This document shows positions 54,111 through 63,364 of a stretch of 64,000 nucleotides of DNA, one piece after another. The notes beneath the pieces were generated by a model that did no database searches, had not been told where the DNA came from, and saw only the letters and a list, made by a program, of their open reading frames with translations. The stretch comes from Macrotis lagotis. Its lineage: Eukaryota > Chordata > Mammalia > Peramelemorphia > Peramelidae. Numbering within the stretch: position 1 is the first letter of the stretch; each line of letters begins with the position of its first letter. Where the stretch lies: contig NC_133665.1 in the NCBI RefSeq assembly GCF_037893015.1, positions 107,877,471 to 107,941,470 on the forward strand, written 5' to 3'. The position numbers and the translations under genes are program-made.

Positions 54111-54239
54111 ATATGCACATTTACTACAATAAAATGAAAAGAATAACAAAAACAAACAAACAAAAGTGGATGTTGTAAATTTGCAAAGAAGATAAGAGAA
54201 GATATCTTCACCCTAACTGACAGACTAGGAGAGAAGTCT
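54111..54239 (+). repeat. second copy of L1 3' segment (see 52550-52662)
   Basis: The first 54 bases are identical to 52550-52603. It then carries an extra 'agtggatgttgtaa' block and rejoins as 'tttgcaaagaaga' to 'ggagagaagtc'. It is preceded by a short 'ggataggacaggata' tandem repeat. Confidence 0.9.
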
Positions 54240-54249
54240 GGTATCAAGG

Positions 54250-54405
54250 GAGACCCCTGGCCTAGAAGTCAAAAGATCTGGATCCTAGTCTTATTTCTGC
54301 TCCTCATTCACTGTATGACCTTGGGTGTCAATTTCTTCTTCTGTAAAATGAAGAAGTTGGACTCAAAGGTCTTTAAGGTCCTCTAACATTTTATGATTCT
54401 CATCT
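54250..54405 (+). repeat. MIR-type SINE
   Basis: 'ggcctagaagtcaaaagatc', 'cactgtatgaccttgggtgt', 'ttcttctgtaaaatgaagaa', 'ttaaggtcctctaacatttt'. Confidence 0.7.
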
Positions 54406-54639
54406 ATTTTCTAGGATTTAGGCACAATCTATGGTTACTTTTTGTGCCTTGCTGGGCTTGAGGCATGGGAGGTTCATTCTTCTTGCATCCTCTCTGGTAC
54501 ATCCTGAGAATTTGAGGTAGATTAAGCTAGCCTTGGGTCACACTACCATCCAGATGTCAATCTAACCATCATGTGACATACAAGCCCTGGAAAACTGAAG
54601 GCATGGGGGGTGGGGGGGGCGGGCAGCACTGTTTATATC

Positions 54640-54906
54640 CAGAAGGCATAGTGGATAGAATATCAGACATCAAGTCAAAGCCTGCCTCAGACACTTACTA
54701 GACAAAAATCACTTAATCTCTCAACTTTAGTTTCCTCATCTGTAAAATTAGGGAAATAATACCTTCCTTTGTAGGGTCATTATAAAGATCAAATGAGAGA
54801 GCTTAAAATATTTTGCAAATTCTAGATAGTATTTTTACTCCATATGGACATATCACCTACCTACTGGTATGTAGATAGATAGATAGCTATGTATCTATGT
54901 ATGTAT
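54640..54906 (+). repeat. MIR-type SINE and (GATA)/(GTAT)n patch
   Basis: 'tatcagacatcaagtcaaag', 'gtttcctcatctgtaaaatt' and 'gggtcattataaagatcaaa' at 54640-54840. 'gtagatagatagatag' grading into 'tatgtatgtatg' at 54868-54906. Confidence 0.7.
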
Positions 54907-55003
54907 GTTGGGGCTATCTCTCTTTTCTGCCCCTTTCAGTCCATAAACATAGACAATTGAAAACACATGCCTCACATTACCATTTTCCTCTCCTTCCCCA
55001 CAG

Positions 55004-55053
55004 GCTCCACTTGGAAAACAGGATCCAGATTGTCCGCCATGATATTCTCTCTG
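55004..55053 (+). CDS. HEMK1: HEMK1 exon 7 (residues 211-228)
   Basis: Short 50-base exon. Acceptor 'ccttccccacag' (AG 55002-55003) completes Arg211, followed by LHLENRIQIVRHDILS and the first base of Gly228; donor 'ctctG|gtatgt'. It corresponds to the strand after motif II (human LRLQDRIWIIHLDMTSE), where the Asp of RHD lies in the cofactor-proximal loop in related enzymes. It is bracketed by introns of 7.3 and 1.6 kb. Confidence 0.95.
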
Positions 55054-55144
55054 GTATGTTCCTTGGATCTGTTATCCTTCTTCCCTTCCTCACATTATCC
55101 TTAACAATTTGGCAGTTACAATGAGGCCTCTCCCCAATTTATGG

Positions 55145-55430
55145 CTAAGTATATCTTAATTACACTGATGACTCTTCTTAATCAACCCATCTATAGTCAT
55201 CACACACTCTCAAAACTCAGCTTAGGTGAAGCATTCCCTGGTCCTTCATTGTTCCCAAATTACTAGCACTTTCTCAAGCCTCAAAGTATATGGTTTTCTC
55301 CATATGTACATTATAGTCATCTAGGAGATTATAAGCCCTATGAGGGTAGGTGTTATTTTATTTTTATCTTTGTATCTCCCAGCACCTTGCACAATGCTCC
55401 ACATACAATAGGAGCTTAATACATGTCTGT
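55145..55430 (+). repeat. L2 3' region
   Basis: 'cattccctggtccttcattg', 'gattataagccctatgaggg', 'ctttgtatctcccagcacct', 'aataggagcttaatacatgt'. Confidence 0.7.
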
Positions 55431-55899
55431 TAAAACAAGATTTTTCTTTCCCCTAGCCAAAAGAAGTGTTTTTCCTTCCCCTTCCACCACTTATTTCTCA
55501 TATTAGAACCTTGTTATAGCTCAGCTTTCTTTTGATACCTTTGCTTTCATAATGCTATTCCCAATGTAAAACAAGGAAGTAAAGATGAGTTGAATTGAAG
55601 TTAGAAGAAGGGATAAATGCCACAAATGTGGATTGTAAACTTTCCTAGTATGGTTTCATTACTAAATGTTAGATGCAAACTTGTTGGAATATAAGTGCTA
55701 TATTGCCTCTCCTATACATAATTTTGGATTATACACAATGCTGTCCCTCCCCCCATTGGCATGAAAACTCAAGAGCTGACTCTAGCTCTTTAGGATCTTC
55801 AACAAAAGAATCTATTCTTTGTATATTCCTGGGAGATGGGAAATCTGGGAAAACAGCATTTGTGGGCTGATAATTCTTGGTTATTTGTTTGCAAGACTG

Positions 55900-56055
55900 A
55901 CTTATGAAGTCATGGCATGGATTCAGGTCCTGGTTCTGCAGTCACCTACCTATGTGACTTTTGGCAAGTCACTTGACCTCTCTGGACCTCAGCCTCCTCA
56001 GGGCTGGACTAAATGATGTTGGTAATTCCTTTCAGTGCTCAGTCCTATGATTCTG
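55900..56055 (+). repeat. MIR-type SINE
   Basis: 'aggtcctggttctgcagtca', 'cttttggcaagtcacttgac', 'tggactaaatgatgttggta'. Confidence 0.7.
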
Positions 56056-56239
56056 TGAACCTCTGCTCCATACTACACCATGCAGGCATCCTATAAGATA
56101 GGATCTGGCCCTTCTGGATCTGGCACCTTTAAAGACAAGTCTGATCAAGAGGCAAGCGTGTTTTCAATGGGCATATGAGGCTGTTAATGATCCAGGGTGG
56201 AGCTGTCTCCTCCAAAATTCATAGGATGAGAGACAATGT

Positions 56240-56440
56240 GCTGTAACAGAAAACTGCACGTGGAGCCAGGAAGACCTGTGTTTGAAAGCTGCCTAAAACC
56301 CTTAGTAACTGTGACTGGCCAAGCCCCCCTCTCTTAGCCTCTGTTTTCTTACCTATAAAATGAAGATAATTACATCTTATAGTTTTGTTGTGGGGATCAA
56401 ATGAAATTATACATGCAGAGTTCTTTGTAAATATGAAGGC
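56240..56440 (+). repeat. MIR-type SINE
   Basis: 'gtggagccaggaagacctgt', 'agcctctgttttcttaccta', 'agttttgttgtggggatcaa'. Confidence 0.65.
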
Positions 56441-56678
56441 ACTGTATCCATGTCAGCTAGAAGAGCCTTTGGAAGCCATTTCTTCTAAACTATTTACAAC
56501 TCCATTTAGAAAGACATAGGAAGTGAGCAACTGAGCCAGGATTTGAATGCCCATCTTCTGATTCCAAATCCGGAGCCCCTTCCATTCTCCCTTGCCTGCC
56601 TGTCTGTGGCTCCTCGCCCTGGGAATCAGAGGTGGTGCTGTCCAGTCTGGAACATAGGGGTCCTCTTTGTTAATATAG

Positions 56679-56787
56679 GAGTGAACAGGGAACAGCTGCT
56701 TCCATGGGGGCCAGTGGACTTTGTGGTCAGCAACCCCCCATACATCTTCCATCGTGACATGGAGCATCTGGCCCCAGAGATCCTCAG
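56679..56787 (+). CDS. HEMK1: HEMK1 exon 8 (catalytic NPPY, residues 228-264)
   Basis: Contains the active-site loop: [20 protein letters not shown] then [14 protein letters not shown] (codons 56732-56743, residues 246-249) binds the glutamine amide to be methylated; the motif defines N5-glutamine and related amide/adenine methyltransferases. All four residues are intact, so the enzyme should be active at this site. Acceptor 'tttgttaatatag' (AG 56677-56678) and donor AG|gtacag, phase 2. 109 bases, matching human in length and order through MEHLAPEI. Confidence 0.97.
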
Positions 56788-57079
56788 GTACAGCATATCT
56801 TCCTGTTCTTGGAGGAGGAAATCTGTGTAACAGGAGAGAGAGAGAGGAAAGGGACACTGAGACTAATATCCTAGAGTTGTCTGATTCACCTGAGGGATCC
56901 ATATTCACTGCCTTACTTGGGGGGTTCTCCTGACTCTGCTGCCTCAATCCTTTAGCTTTCAGCTACATCTACTTTAGTATATTATAGTTGTTAAACTAGA
57001 CTGGGAGTGGATGGGAGGGACCTGGCCCTGACCCTTCAACTCTAAGCCACGGGAAGTCACCTTCTTGTTCTACCCTCAG

Positions 57080-57175
57080 CTATGAAGACACCGACAGTTT
57101 GGATGGAGGAGAGGATGGCATGAGGGTGATAAAAGAGATCTTGTCCCAGGCACCTATGCTGCTGAAAGACTCAGG
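57080..57175 (+). CDS. HEMK1: HEMK1 exon 9 (residues 264-296)
   Basis: Acceptor 'ttgttctaccctcag' (AG 57078-57079) completes Ser264, then YEDTDSLDGGEDGMRVIKEI and LSQAPMLLKDS, ending GG|gtatga in phase 2. The E-x-x-x-LDGG-x-DG signature following NPPY is typical for PrmC/HemK proteins (human [32 protein letters not shown]). Only 292 bases separate it from exon 8. Confidence 0.97.
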
Positions 57176-57365
57176 GTATGAGAAGAGGGAGGACAGGGCG
57201 GGAGGAGGAGCAGGCTGGGAGTTTTCTGGGGTAAAGTCCCCACTGTTCCCCTATCCTTTACTTCATGAGTGATCTCCCCATTAGGGAGATTCTGACAAGC
57301 CTAAGGTGATGTCTTTTCTCCACTGCCTATGGTTGCTCTCTGTTACTGCTAATCATGACCTAAGG

Positions 57366-57580
57366 CAGGGGTATAGAACCTTTTTATCTACCAAGGGGCC
57401 ATTTGAGTATTTATAACATCATTCAAGGGCCATACAAAATTATTGACTTAAAAAATCCTAACCTTAAAAAACTCCTAGATTTATTGAATTTTGAATCCCA
57501 TTTGTGGTTGCTTGGCAGTGCCAGAATAAATGATTTCAAGGGCTTCATATGACCCACAGGCCAGAGGTTCTGCACCCCTG
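57366..57580. mobile_element. hAT-type non-autonomous DNA transposon, structurally complete
   Basis: 215-bp element. Left end 'caggggtatagaacct' and right end 'aggttctgcacccctg' are imperfect inverted copies (2 of 16 differ). Flanking 8-bp repeats 'acctaagg' (57358-57365) and 'acctaaga' (57581-57588) fit the 8-bp target duplication of hAT elements. Too short for a transposase. It lies in HEMK1 intron 9. Confidence 0.88.
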
Positions 57581-57679
57581 ACCTAAGATAACAAAATTTA
57601 GACTGGAAAAAAGCCTGCACTTGTAGTCAGGAGACCTGAACTCAGCCACCGATTTCCTTATTTGATCTTGGTTATTGTA

Positions 57680-57895
57680 CTTCCTCTAGGGAGCATAGAA
57701 TTTTAAAGCAAAGCCAGAAAAAATCAAATGAAAAAAGTATGCTCCAATCTGCACTCAAAATTTTTCAGTCCTCTCCCTCAAAGTGAATAGTATCTTTCAT
57801 CATGAGTTCTTTGGAACTCTCTAAGATCATTGTATTGATCAGAGTAGCATATTTGTTCACAGTTGATCATGAGACTTTTCAAGAGATATAATAAT
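57680..57895 (-). repeat. L1 3' end, antisense
   Basis: 'ctccaatctgcactcaaaat', 'agtatctttcatcatgagtt', 'ggaactctctaagatcattg', 'gttcacagttgatcatgaga' are the inverted L1 3' region. Confidence 0.65.
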
Positions 57896-58290
57896 GACTA
57901 CAGCTCACATTTATTTAACACTAAACTCTAGACTTTACAAAGCAAGCTACTTACATTATCTCATTTGATTCTAACGACCCCTCGGGGAAGGAGATGCAAA
58001 CTTTATTATGCCCATTTCAATAGGAGAGGAAACTGAGGGTGATACTTTCTTTACATTCTGTCATTCTAACACCTGGGCTAAGCCAGTCTCACCAGGCACC
58101 ATGAAAAGTGCTGAGTTTATTCTGAAAAAGCTAGTCACTAAGGCTGGAGTGTCACTAACCCTTCTAAGATTTCCTTAGCATTTGAAGGCTGAAAATGTCC
58201 CTTTATGAGAAGGAATGCAAGTATTGTTATCTCCATTTTGCAAAGGGTTAAAACTGAGGTGCAGACACAGAATCACAGATGCTCTTGACC
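57895..58290 (-). repeat. antisense MIR scraps
   Basis: 'cattatgcccatttcaatag', 'gagaggaaactgagggtgat' near 58000-58040 and 'ctccattttgcaaagggtta' near 58230-58290, both low-quality. Confidence 0.4.
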
Positions 58291-58369
58291 CAGGCCCAGG
58301 CCTCTGGGCCTCTTCCAATATAACTCACTGCCTTCTAGCCAGACCTGTTGTTCCTTTCCTGTTCCTCAG

Positions 58370-58483
58370 AAGTATCTTCCTAGAAGTTGACCCTCGCCAT
58401 CCAGAGCTAGTTGAGAAGTGGTTACAAAGCCAACCTGACCTGGATCTCTCAGTCTCAGCCACACATGTTGACTTCTGTGGAAA
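58370..58483 (+). CDS. HEMK1: HEMK1 exon 10 (residues 296-334)
   Basis: Acceptor 'cttttcctgttcctcag'-like tract (AG 58368-58369) completes Gly296, then [37 protein letters not shown] and two bases of Lys334; donor AA|gtaagg. [12 protein letters not shown] and DFCG are nearly identical to human [37 protein letters not shown]. The segment builds the final strands of the methyltransferase domain. 114 bases, phase 2 at the end. Confidence 0.96.
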
Positions 58484-58964
58484 GTAAGGCTCCTTATCCC
58501 CATGGCTCCCTCTTTTTCCCCATACCTTCTGGTCTTTCCTCCCCAGCTTTAGAAATACCCTCCACAAATGTCACCTGGACTGTCCCTAGATTGTCCTTGT
58601 GCTCCTCACCCAGTCACTAGGCCTTTTACTCTAAACTGGGTCTCCAGAAATGGGGATGGGCTGCACTGAGTTATTTCCACTCTCAGCCAGTCTCAAGGTT
58701 GATATCTGTGAGCCCAATGGCCATCATCAAGGCTCAGTCCCAGAGGTCATTCTGTGACCAAGGAATAATTTTCCTCCATGCAAAGCTAACTGAGCCCTCT
58801 GAGGAACAACTTCTCAGCTGTTTGGTCCCTGATAACTTAGACGTTCTTGACAAGCCACTCCACCTCTCCTGGGAGCCCAGTGTCCATGGGTTCAGGCAGA
58901 GACAATGACTGATGACCGATGGATGACTCCTTACACCTACCTTATTTCTTCCCATTTCTTTTAG

Positions 58965-59070
58965 GCCCCGGTTCCTACATATTCACAAGTCAAGAGGTGC
59001 TGGCATTAGGAGCACTCAAAATGTGCCAACCCCCCAGCTCTGGCAGCTTCCAGCAAATTCATCTGTCTAG
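58965..59070 (+). CDS. HEMK1: HEMK1 exon 11 (C-terminus and stop)
   Basis: Acceptor 'ttcttttag' (AG 58963-58964). Completes Lys334, then PRFLHIHKSRGAGIRSTQNV and PTPQLWQLPANSSV, ending at TAG 59068-59070. PRFLHI matches the family's ending, but human stops about six residues later (RRSGP), whereas this frame runs 34 residues past Lys334. The extra C-terminus has no recognisable motif and probably arose by loss of the ancestral stop and read-through into former 3' UTR. Total product 368 residues from 18514 or 373 from 18499, against 338 in human as I recall it. Confidence 0.92.
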
Positions 59071-59469
59071 GGTACTGATAACACAGCAAGAGACAAGATT
59101 GTCCTGGAACTGTGTCCCCAGATTCCAGGAGCTCGGGGCTCTCCCTGTTTGGAGAATGGAAGCAGGGTTGGGGGAAGTCTCTGGTAATTTTTTTCCATCC
59201 AGCTTCTTACTACCAAAATGGAAAATCTAGAGTAGGGGTCTGGTCATAAATTCTTGTCTCTTCTGTGGAATCGCCATTATCCTTGTCCTGGGCCCAGTCA
59301 CTGGCAGTGATGATGGTATTTATTCTCCTACACAGAAATATTCCTTACAGATCTAAAGGAGGACTTACCAACTTTTCTCCTTCTCCACCATTCTACCTCA
59401 TCAGCTACTCTTAACCTGTCAATATGGAGGAAAATTGTTGTCATGACCTCCATTAGTGTTTTCTATCCT

Positions 59470-59700
59470 ATGGAAAGTATTGGATTTGGAGCCGAGGGAT
59501 CCAGATTCAAGTCTGAGACCAATTTTGCCACTACTAACTATAAACTATATGAGCCTCAGTTTCCTCTCTTGTTGAAATGGGAATAATATTATTTGCATCC
59601 CCTTCACAGGATTGTTAGAATCAAATGAAATAATATGTACATAGCACATCTTGTAAACTCAAGAATTTTAATGTTAAGTAAATACGAGCTGTCATTATTT
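59470..59700 (+). repeat. MIR-type SINE
   Basis: 'ggaaagtattggatttggag', 'atgagcctcagtttcctctc', 'aggattgttagaatcaaatg', 'ttttaatgttaagtaaatac'. Confidence 0.75.
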
Positions 59701-59919
59701 CTATGTCTTCTAAAAAGTCAATATATTCCTTGGGTGTAGGCCTGTTGAATATGATTAGTTGGTCAACAGACATTTCCTAATCCCTTATTTTATGACTAAT
59801 AGGTCAAGCCTCCCCAAAGTTTCTGTTCTCAATTGAACCTTGTATTTATTTAACAACCAAAAGGGTGGGCTGGGCCAAATGACAGACTGACTTTACTTTT
59901 TTGTTCCCAGCTTTTACAA

Positions 59920-60085
59920 AAGTATTAGCTTAATGGTTATACATGTATAGCTTCTATTAGATTGCTTTCTGTAATGGGGAGGGAAGGGAGGGAGGAAGAA
60001 AAATGTAAAACCCAAAACCTTGCAAAAAAAAATAATAATTGTTGAAAAACTACCATTGCTTGTAGTTGGGAAAATAAAAAAAAAA
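59920..60085 (+). repeat. L1-type 3' tail
   Basis: 'attagattgctttctgtaat', 'gggagggaagggagggagga', 'acccaaaaccttgcaaaaaa', 'tgttgaaaaactaccattgc' and an A-rich end, the sense counterpart of the fragment at 17243-17526. Confidence 0.6.
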
Positions 60086-60412
60086 TTTAAATTTTTAAAA
60101 AAGTAGTGGCTTAACCTTACCCTGGTTTTTACTGCAGATTTTGGTGACATTAGAACTAGAAGTAAATCTTAATCCAAACACCATTAGCCACCAAAGCCGA
60201 TGGCTTCTTAGAAGATTTTTGCAGTAGAAGATAATTAGCCAGGCCGCTCTCTCCCATCATGAGAGAGGTATGCCATGTTATTAAGATATCTTAATAAAAA
60301 GCTAAAATTTTAATCAAATCTGGAAAAAAAGAAGATAAATTAGCCAAGAAAAGAATAATCCTGAAGATTCTACCTTCTCCCCTTTCTAAAGGGGTAGGCA
60401 TTTTATACTTTG

Positions 60413-60418
60413 AATAAA
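60413..60418 (+). terminator. AATAAA polyadenylation signal candidate for HEMK1
   Basis: 'tttgaataaagctcacac': hexamer with a CA about 8 bases on and 'gggttggcagttt' downstream. Chosen over the hexamers at 60073 and 60293 on context only. Confidence 0.4.
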
Positions 60419-60459
60419 GCTCACACAAAAACTGGGTTGGCAGTTTCCCTCCGTTCCCT

Positions 60460-61534
60460 CCATTCTAGATGATACAATGGTAGGGCACTAGACTTAGACT
60501 GAGAAAGATCTGAATTCAAATCCAGCCTCAGACACTTACTAGCTGGGTGACCCTCTATGTGTTGGGGTGGGGGGAGGGTAAAAGGATGGTAGTTCTGGCT
60601 CTGATGTCCAAGGTCAATGTGATTATCATTAGTGGTTAGAGCTCTGGGTCTGGAGTCAAGAAGGACTGAGCTCAATTCACACTAGTTGTGTGACTGTAGC
60701 CTAAGTTGCTTAACTTCTCAGTTTCACTTGAGAAAATTGTGGACAATTATTATAGGATTTATAGGATACTGTTTATAGGATTATAGGTTGTTCCCTGTAT
60801 GGATGAGTTCATATGGTGTTTTAAGGTTTCTAAAGTACTTTGCCAATATCTTATTTTTGATGTACAGAAAAGGCCCCCTTAAAAAAAAAACCCAACAAAA
60901 ACAAGGGCTTTTACATCTGACAAAGCATTTTCCCATTTGTTCTCATTTGAACAACAGTCCTGGGGCAGGGGTGGCAGATGATTAATATCCCCATTTTGCA
61001 GGTGAAATAACTAAGGCCAGGAAAGTGGAAATAACTTGCTCAAGTTTTCAATAGCAGAACCGGGTCATGAGCCTGGGGGCTCCTAATCATGGGGAGGCCA
61101 GGGCCAGAGCCCTTACCCTTGAACCAGCTTCTCTCAGTAGCTCTGGCTTGTTCCTGCTCCTCGTTTAGCCCAGTTCCAGAAGCCCTTTTGTTGCTGTGGC
61201 ACCTTTGAAAACCTGCCACATGGAAGACACTGCTGATGGATGGCAGCCTAGGTGAGCTCAGAGTATCTTGAGGCCACTCAGGGAATGGTGGCTTTGAAAG
61301 GGCCCAGGGGCAGGGAGCCAACCTCTTTTCCTCCATCTGTGGGAATTTTTTTTTGTCATGCAAATGAAAAAAACTGACCCCTTGTAATTCAATTCAGCAA
61401 GCCCATTTTATTCAGGAGCATCTTGTGCTGGCACTAGCAACAAAGATGAATTAAGGAGCCTCTGATTTTAAGATGATAATCTCCCAGGAAATGATGGTGC
61501 ACCAGGGAGAGTAAAGAACTTACCTGCAAATGAG
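60460..61534. other. intergenic, SINE scraps then unique
   Basis: Two SINE heads without tails (60470-60550 and 60630-60720: 'gagaaagatctgaattcaaa', 'gtctggagtcaagaaggact') and antisense MIR near 60990-61060. 61060-61530 is unique-looking with no exon recognised. Confidence 0.45.
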
Positions 61535-61765
61535 AGGGTGTGCCAGACTGGGAGGTGGATAGAGCATTGAACCTGTAGGCAGGAAGACCTGAATTCAAAT
61601 CCTGCATCAGATGCTTACTAGCTGCCTGTTTCTGAATCTGTGAAATGAGAAATCCTAATAACACCACCTCACAGGGCTTGTTGTAAGGGTGAAATGAAAT
61701 CATATTTGTAAAGTGCCTTTAAAGCTCTATATTAAAACTAGTTATTATTACATTATTATTTCATC
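61535..61765 (+). repeat. MIR-like SINE
   Basis: 'gggaggtggatagagcattg', 'cctgaattcaaatcctgcat', 'tctgaatctgtgaaatgaga', 'ttgtaaagtgcctttaaagc'. Confidence 0.75.
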
Positions 61766-61859
61766 TGCTGGGTCATTGAGAAAATAGCATCTGAGCTAAT
61801 CTTGGAAGGATAGAAGGGATTTCAAGGGAGGGATGTGGAGAGAGCTGGGGGCAGGGTCA

Positions 61860-61985
61860 TTATTAGAATGTAAGCTTCTTGAGAGCAAGGATTGTAGTTG
61901 TATTACCAGTCCAGTGCTTGCTACATAGCATTTTTAAATGGTTTTCATTCATTCATTCATTTATTCATCTGTTCATTCATCAGTT
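61860..61985 (+). repeat. L2 3' end and (CATT)n patch
   Basis: 'agaatgtaagcttcttgaga' and 'agtccagtgcttgctacata', then 'cattcattcattcat' at 61945-61980. Confidence 0.65.
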
Positions 61986-61989
61986 GGTT

Positions 61990-63105
61990 CATTGTGGAAG
62001 ACATTGTGAGGAAAGCACAGAGATAGGAAAAGACTGGATGACACTGGAGAAGTGAGCATCATCTAGTTTGATTGACTGTACGAAGGGAAGAATTCTGGAC
62101 ACTTAGTAGAAATGCGCCAACACCACCATAAGCCTTGGAGAGGCCCCCTAAGGGAGCGAGGCCATCTCTGCCCCTCCTAGTTTTGAGAGGATGGACTCCA
62201 AAAGGGCCTGCCCGACTTTTCGGTGGTTCAGAAACAGGTCAGGAAAGGGGCCAAAGTGGGAGATGAATGACTAGGGCCCTGGACAGCCAAAGATGCCACG
62301 ATAATCCCTTCTAGGAGAGTTGGGTTTCCTTATGTATCTTGCTGAAATCGATCCCAGCATGACCAAGGCTCCAAGCCAGCCGGTCCCCTCACAGCGCCTC
62401 CATTTTTCCTTCACATTTGGTTAGTTCGCCACTTCATGCTATAAAAAGCTCTCTGTTCGGGGAAGACCAAGGCCTGGGCCAAAGGGGGAATGGAACAGTA
62501 CGTCTGGCAGGCCACGACATCTTCCAAGGACATCTCATTCCCCATGAGGGTCAGAGTATCTCTTGTCCCTGGGACATTATCCATACTCCCCCAAACCTCT
62601 CATTTGATAGTCAGAGGCCCAGAGAGTTGGAAGAAAGTTGCTGTTAATTTTTTTTTCTCCCCCAACTATATAGTTCCATCTATGACTATTCCCTTTGGTA
62701 TTTATTCCCCATCAATTCCAAGCTTGGGAAAATTTGTGTTGCTGACTGCCAAGACGCCAGCAGAGGGTGCTGCAACCCCATCCTTGGCATTGGACTGCTG
62801 CCATGAGCCACCTGGACTCTGAGGACATCTCCAAAGACAAACCACAGTGCCGATGAGATCTCTCCAAAAAATTAACAATTGTAAGCTTGGAAAGGGTCTT
62901 GCTGTTGGGGCTTGGTTACCCAGGAGCCTATGACCATACAAATGCTGTTTTTATCACTTCGCGGTCCTTCCCCAGTAAGGGTGGAGATTAAAGGTACTGA
63001 GAAATACAACAATTTCTGTGACAGGCTCATCAGCCTGGTCTAGTTGAGAGCTGAGGGTGCCCCTCTTCTTTAATACCTCCCTCCTCCCCACAGAACTATT
63101 TTTTA
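61990..63105. other. intergenic, unique-looking, no gene recognised
   Basis: About 1.1 kb almost free of recognisable repeats. Open frames of 76, 110 and 79 codons (both strands, 62417-62941) have no domain or splice context that I recognise. It may hold regulatory DNA of the downstream neighbour. Confidence 0.4.
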
Positions 63106-63109
63106 CATT

Positions 63110-63298
63110 TCTTATGGTTCAGCCATATCTGAATCTACATGCTTCCATTTGGGGTTTTCTGGGCAAAGACAATGGAGTGGTTTACCATTTCCTTCTCCAG
63201 CTCATTGGACAGATGAGAAAACTCAGGCAAACTGGGTGAAGTGACCTGCCCAGGGTCACAAGTTTAGACTCAATGCTCTATCCTCTATCTAGATGGCC
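63110..63298 (-). repeat. type B SINE, antisense
   Basis: 'cttccatttggggttttctg', 'ggtttaccatttccttctcc', 'gatgagaaaactcaggcaaa', 'ctgcccagggtcacaagttt'. The head is partly deleted. Confidence 0.85.
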
Positions 63299-63364
63299 TA
63301 TTTTTTTCAACCTCATCTTTCCCCTACCGGGTGAGCCCTGTGTCTTAGTTGCCTCTGCTCTGAG

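Larger units (their letters stand above)
59071..60418 (+). other. HEMK1: probable HEMK1 3' UTR
   Basis: No further coding sense. Contains a MIR at 59470-59700 and an L1 3' tail at 59920-60085. AATAAA candidates lie at 60073-60078 (inside the L1 tail), 60293-60298 and 60413-60418. The last is followed by CA and a GT-rich stretch and is my preferred end; an earlier end is possible. Confidence 0.45.

Noticed and set aside
56453-56947. 164-codon minus-strand frame
   Set aside because: It is the antisense of HEMK1 exon 8 and its flanks; the sense strand carries the conserved NPPY exon.
60413-60460. Solo long terminal repeat suggested by an AATAAA and hairpins
   Set aside because: No paired ends, target duplication or internal region recognised; a gene 3' end explains the signal more simply.
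62490-62822. 110-codon plus-strand frame downstream of HEMK1
   Set aside because: No domain, no splice context and an overlapping minus-strand frame of similar length; insufficient support.
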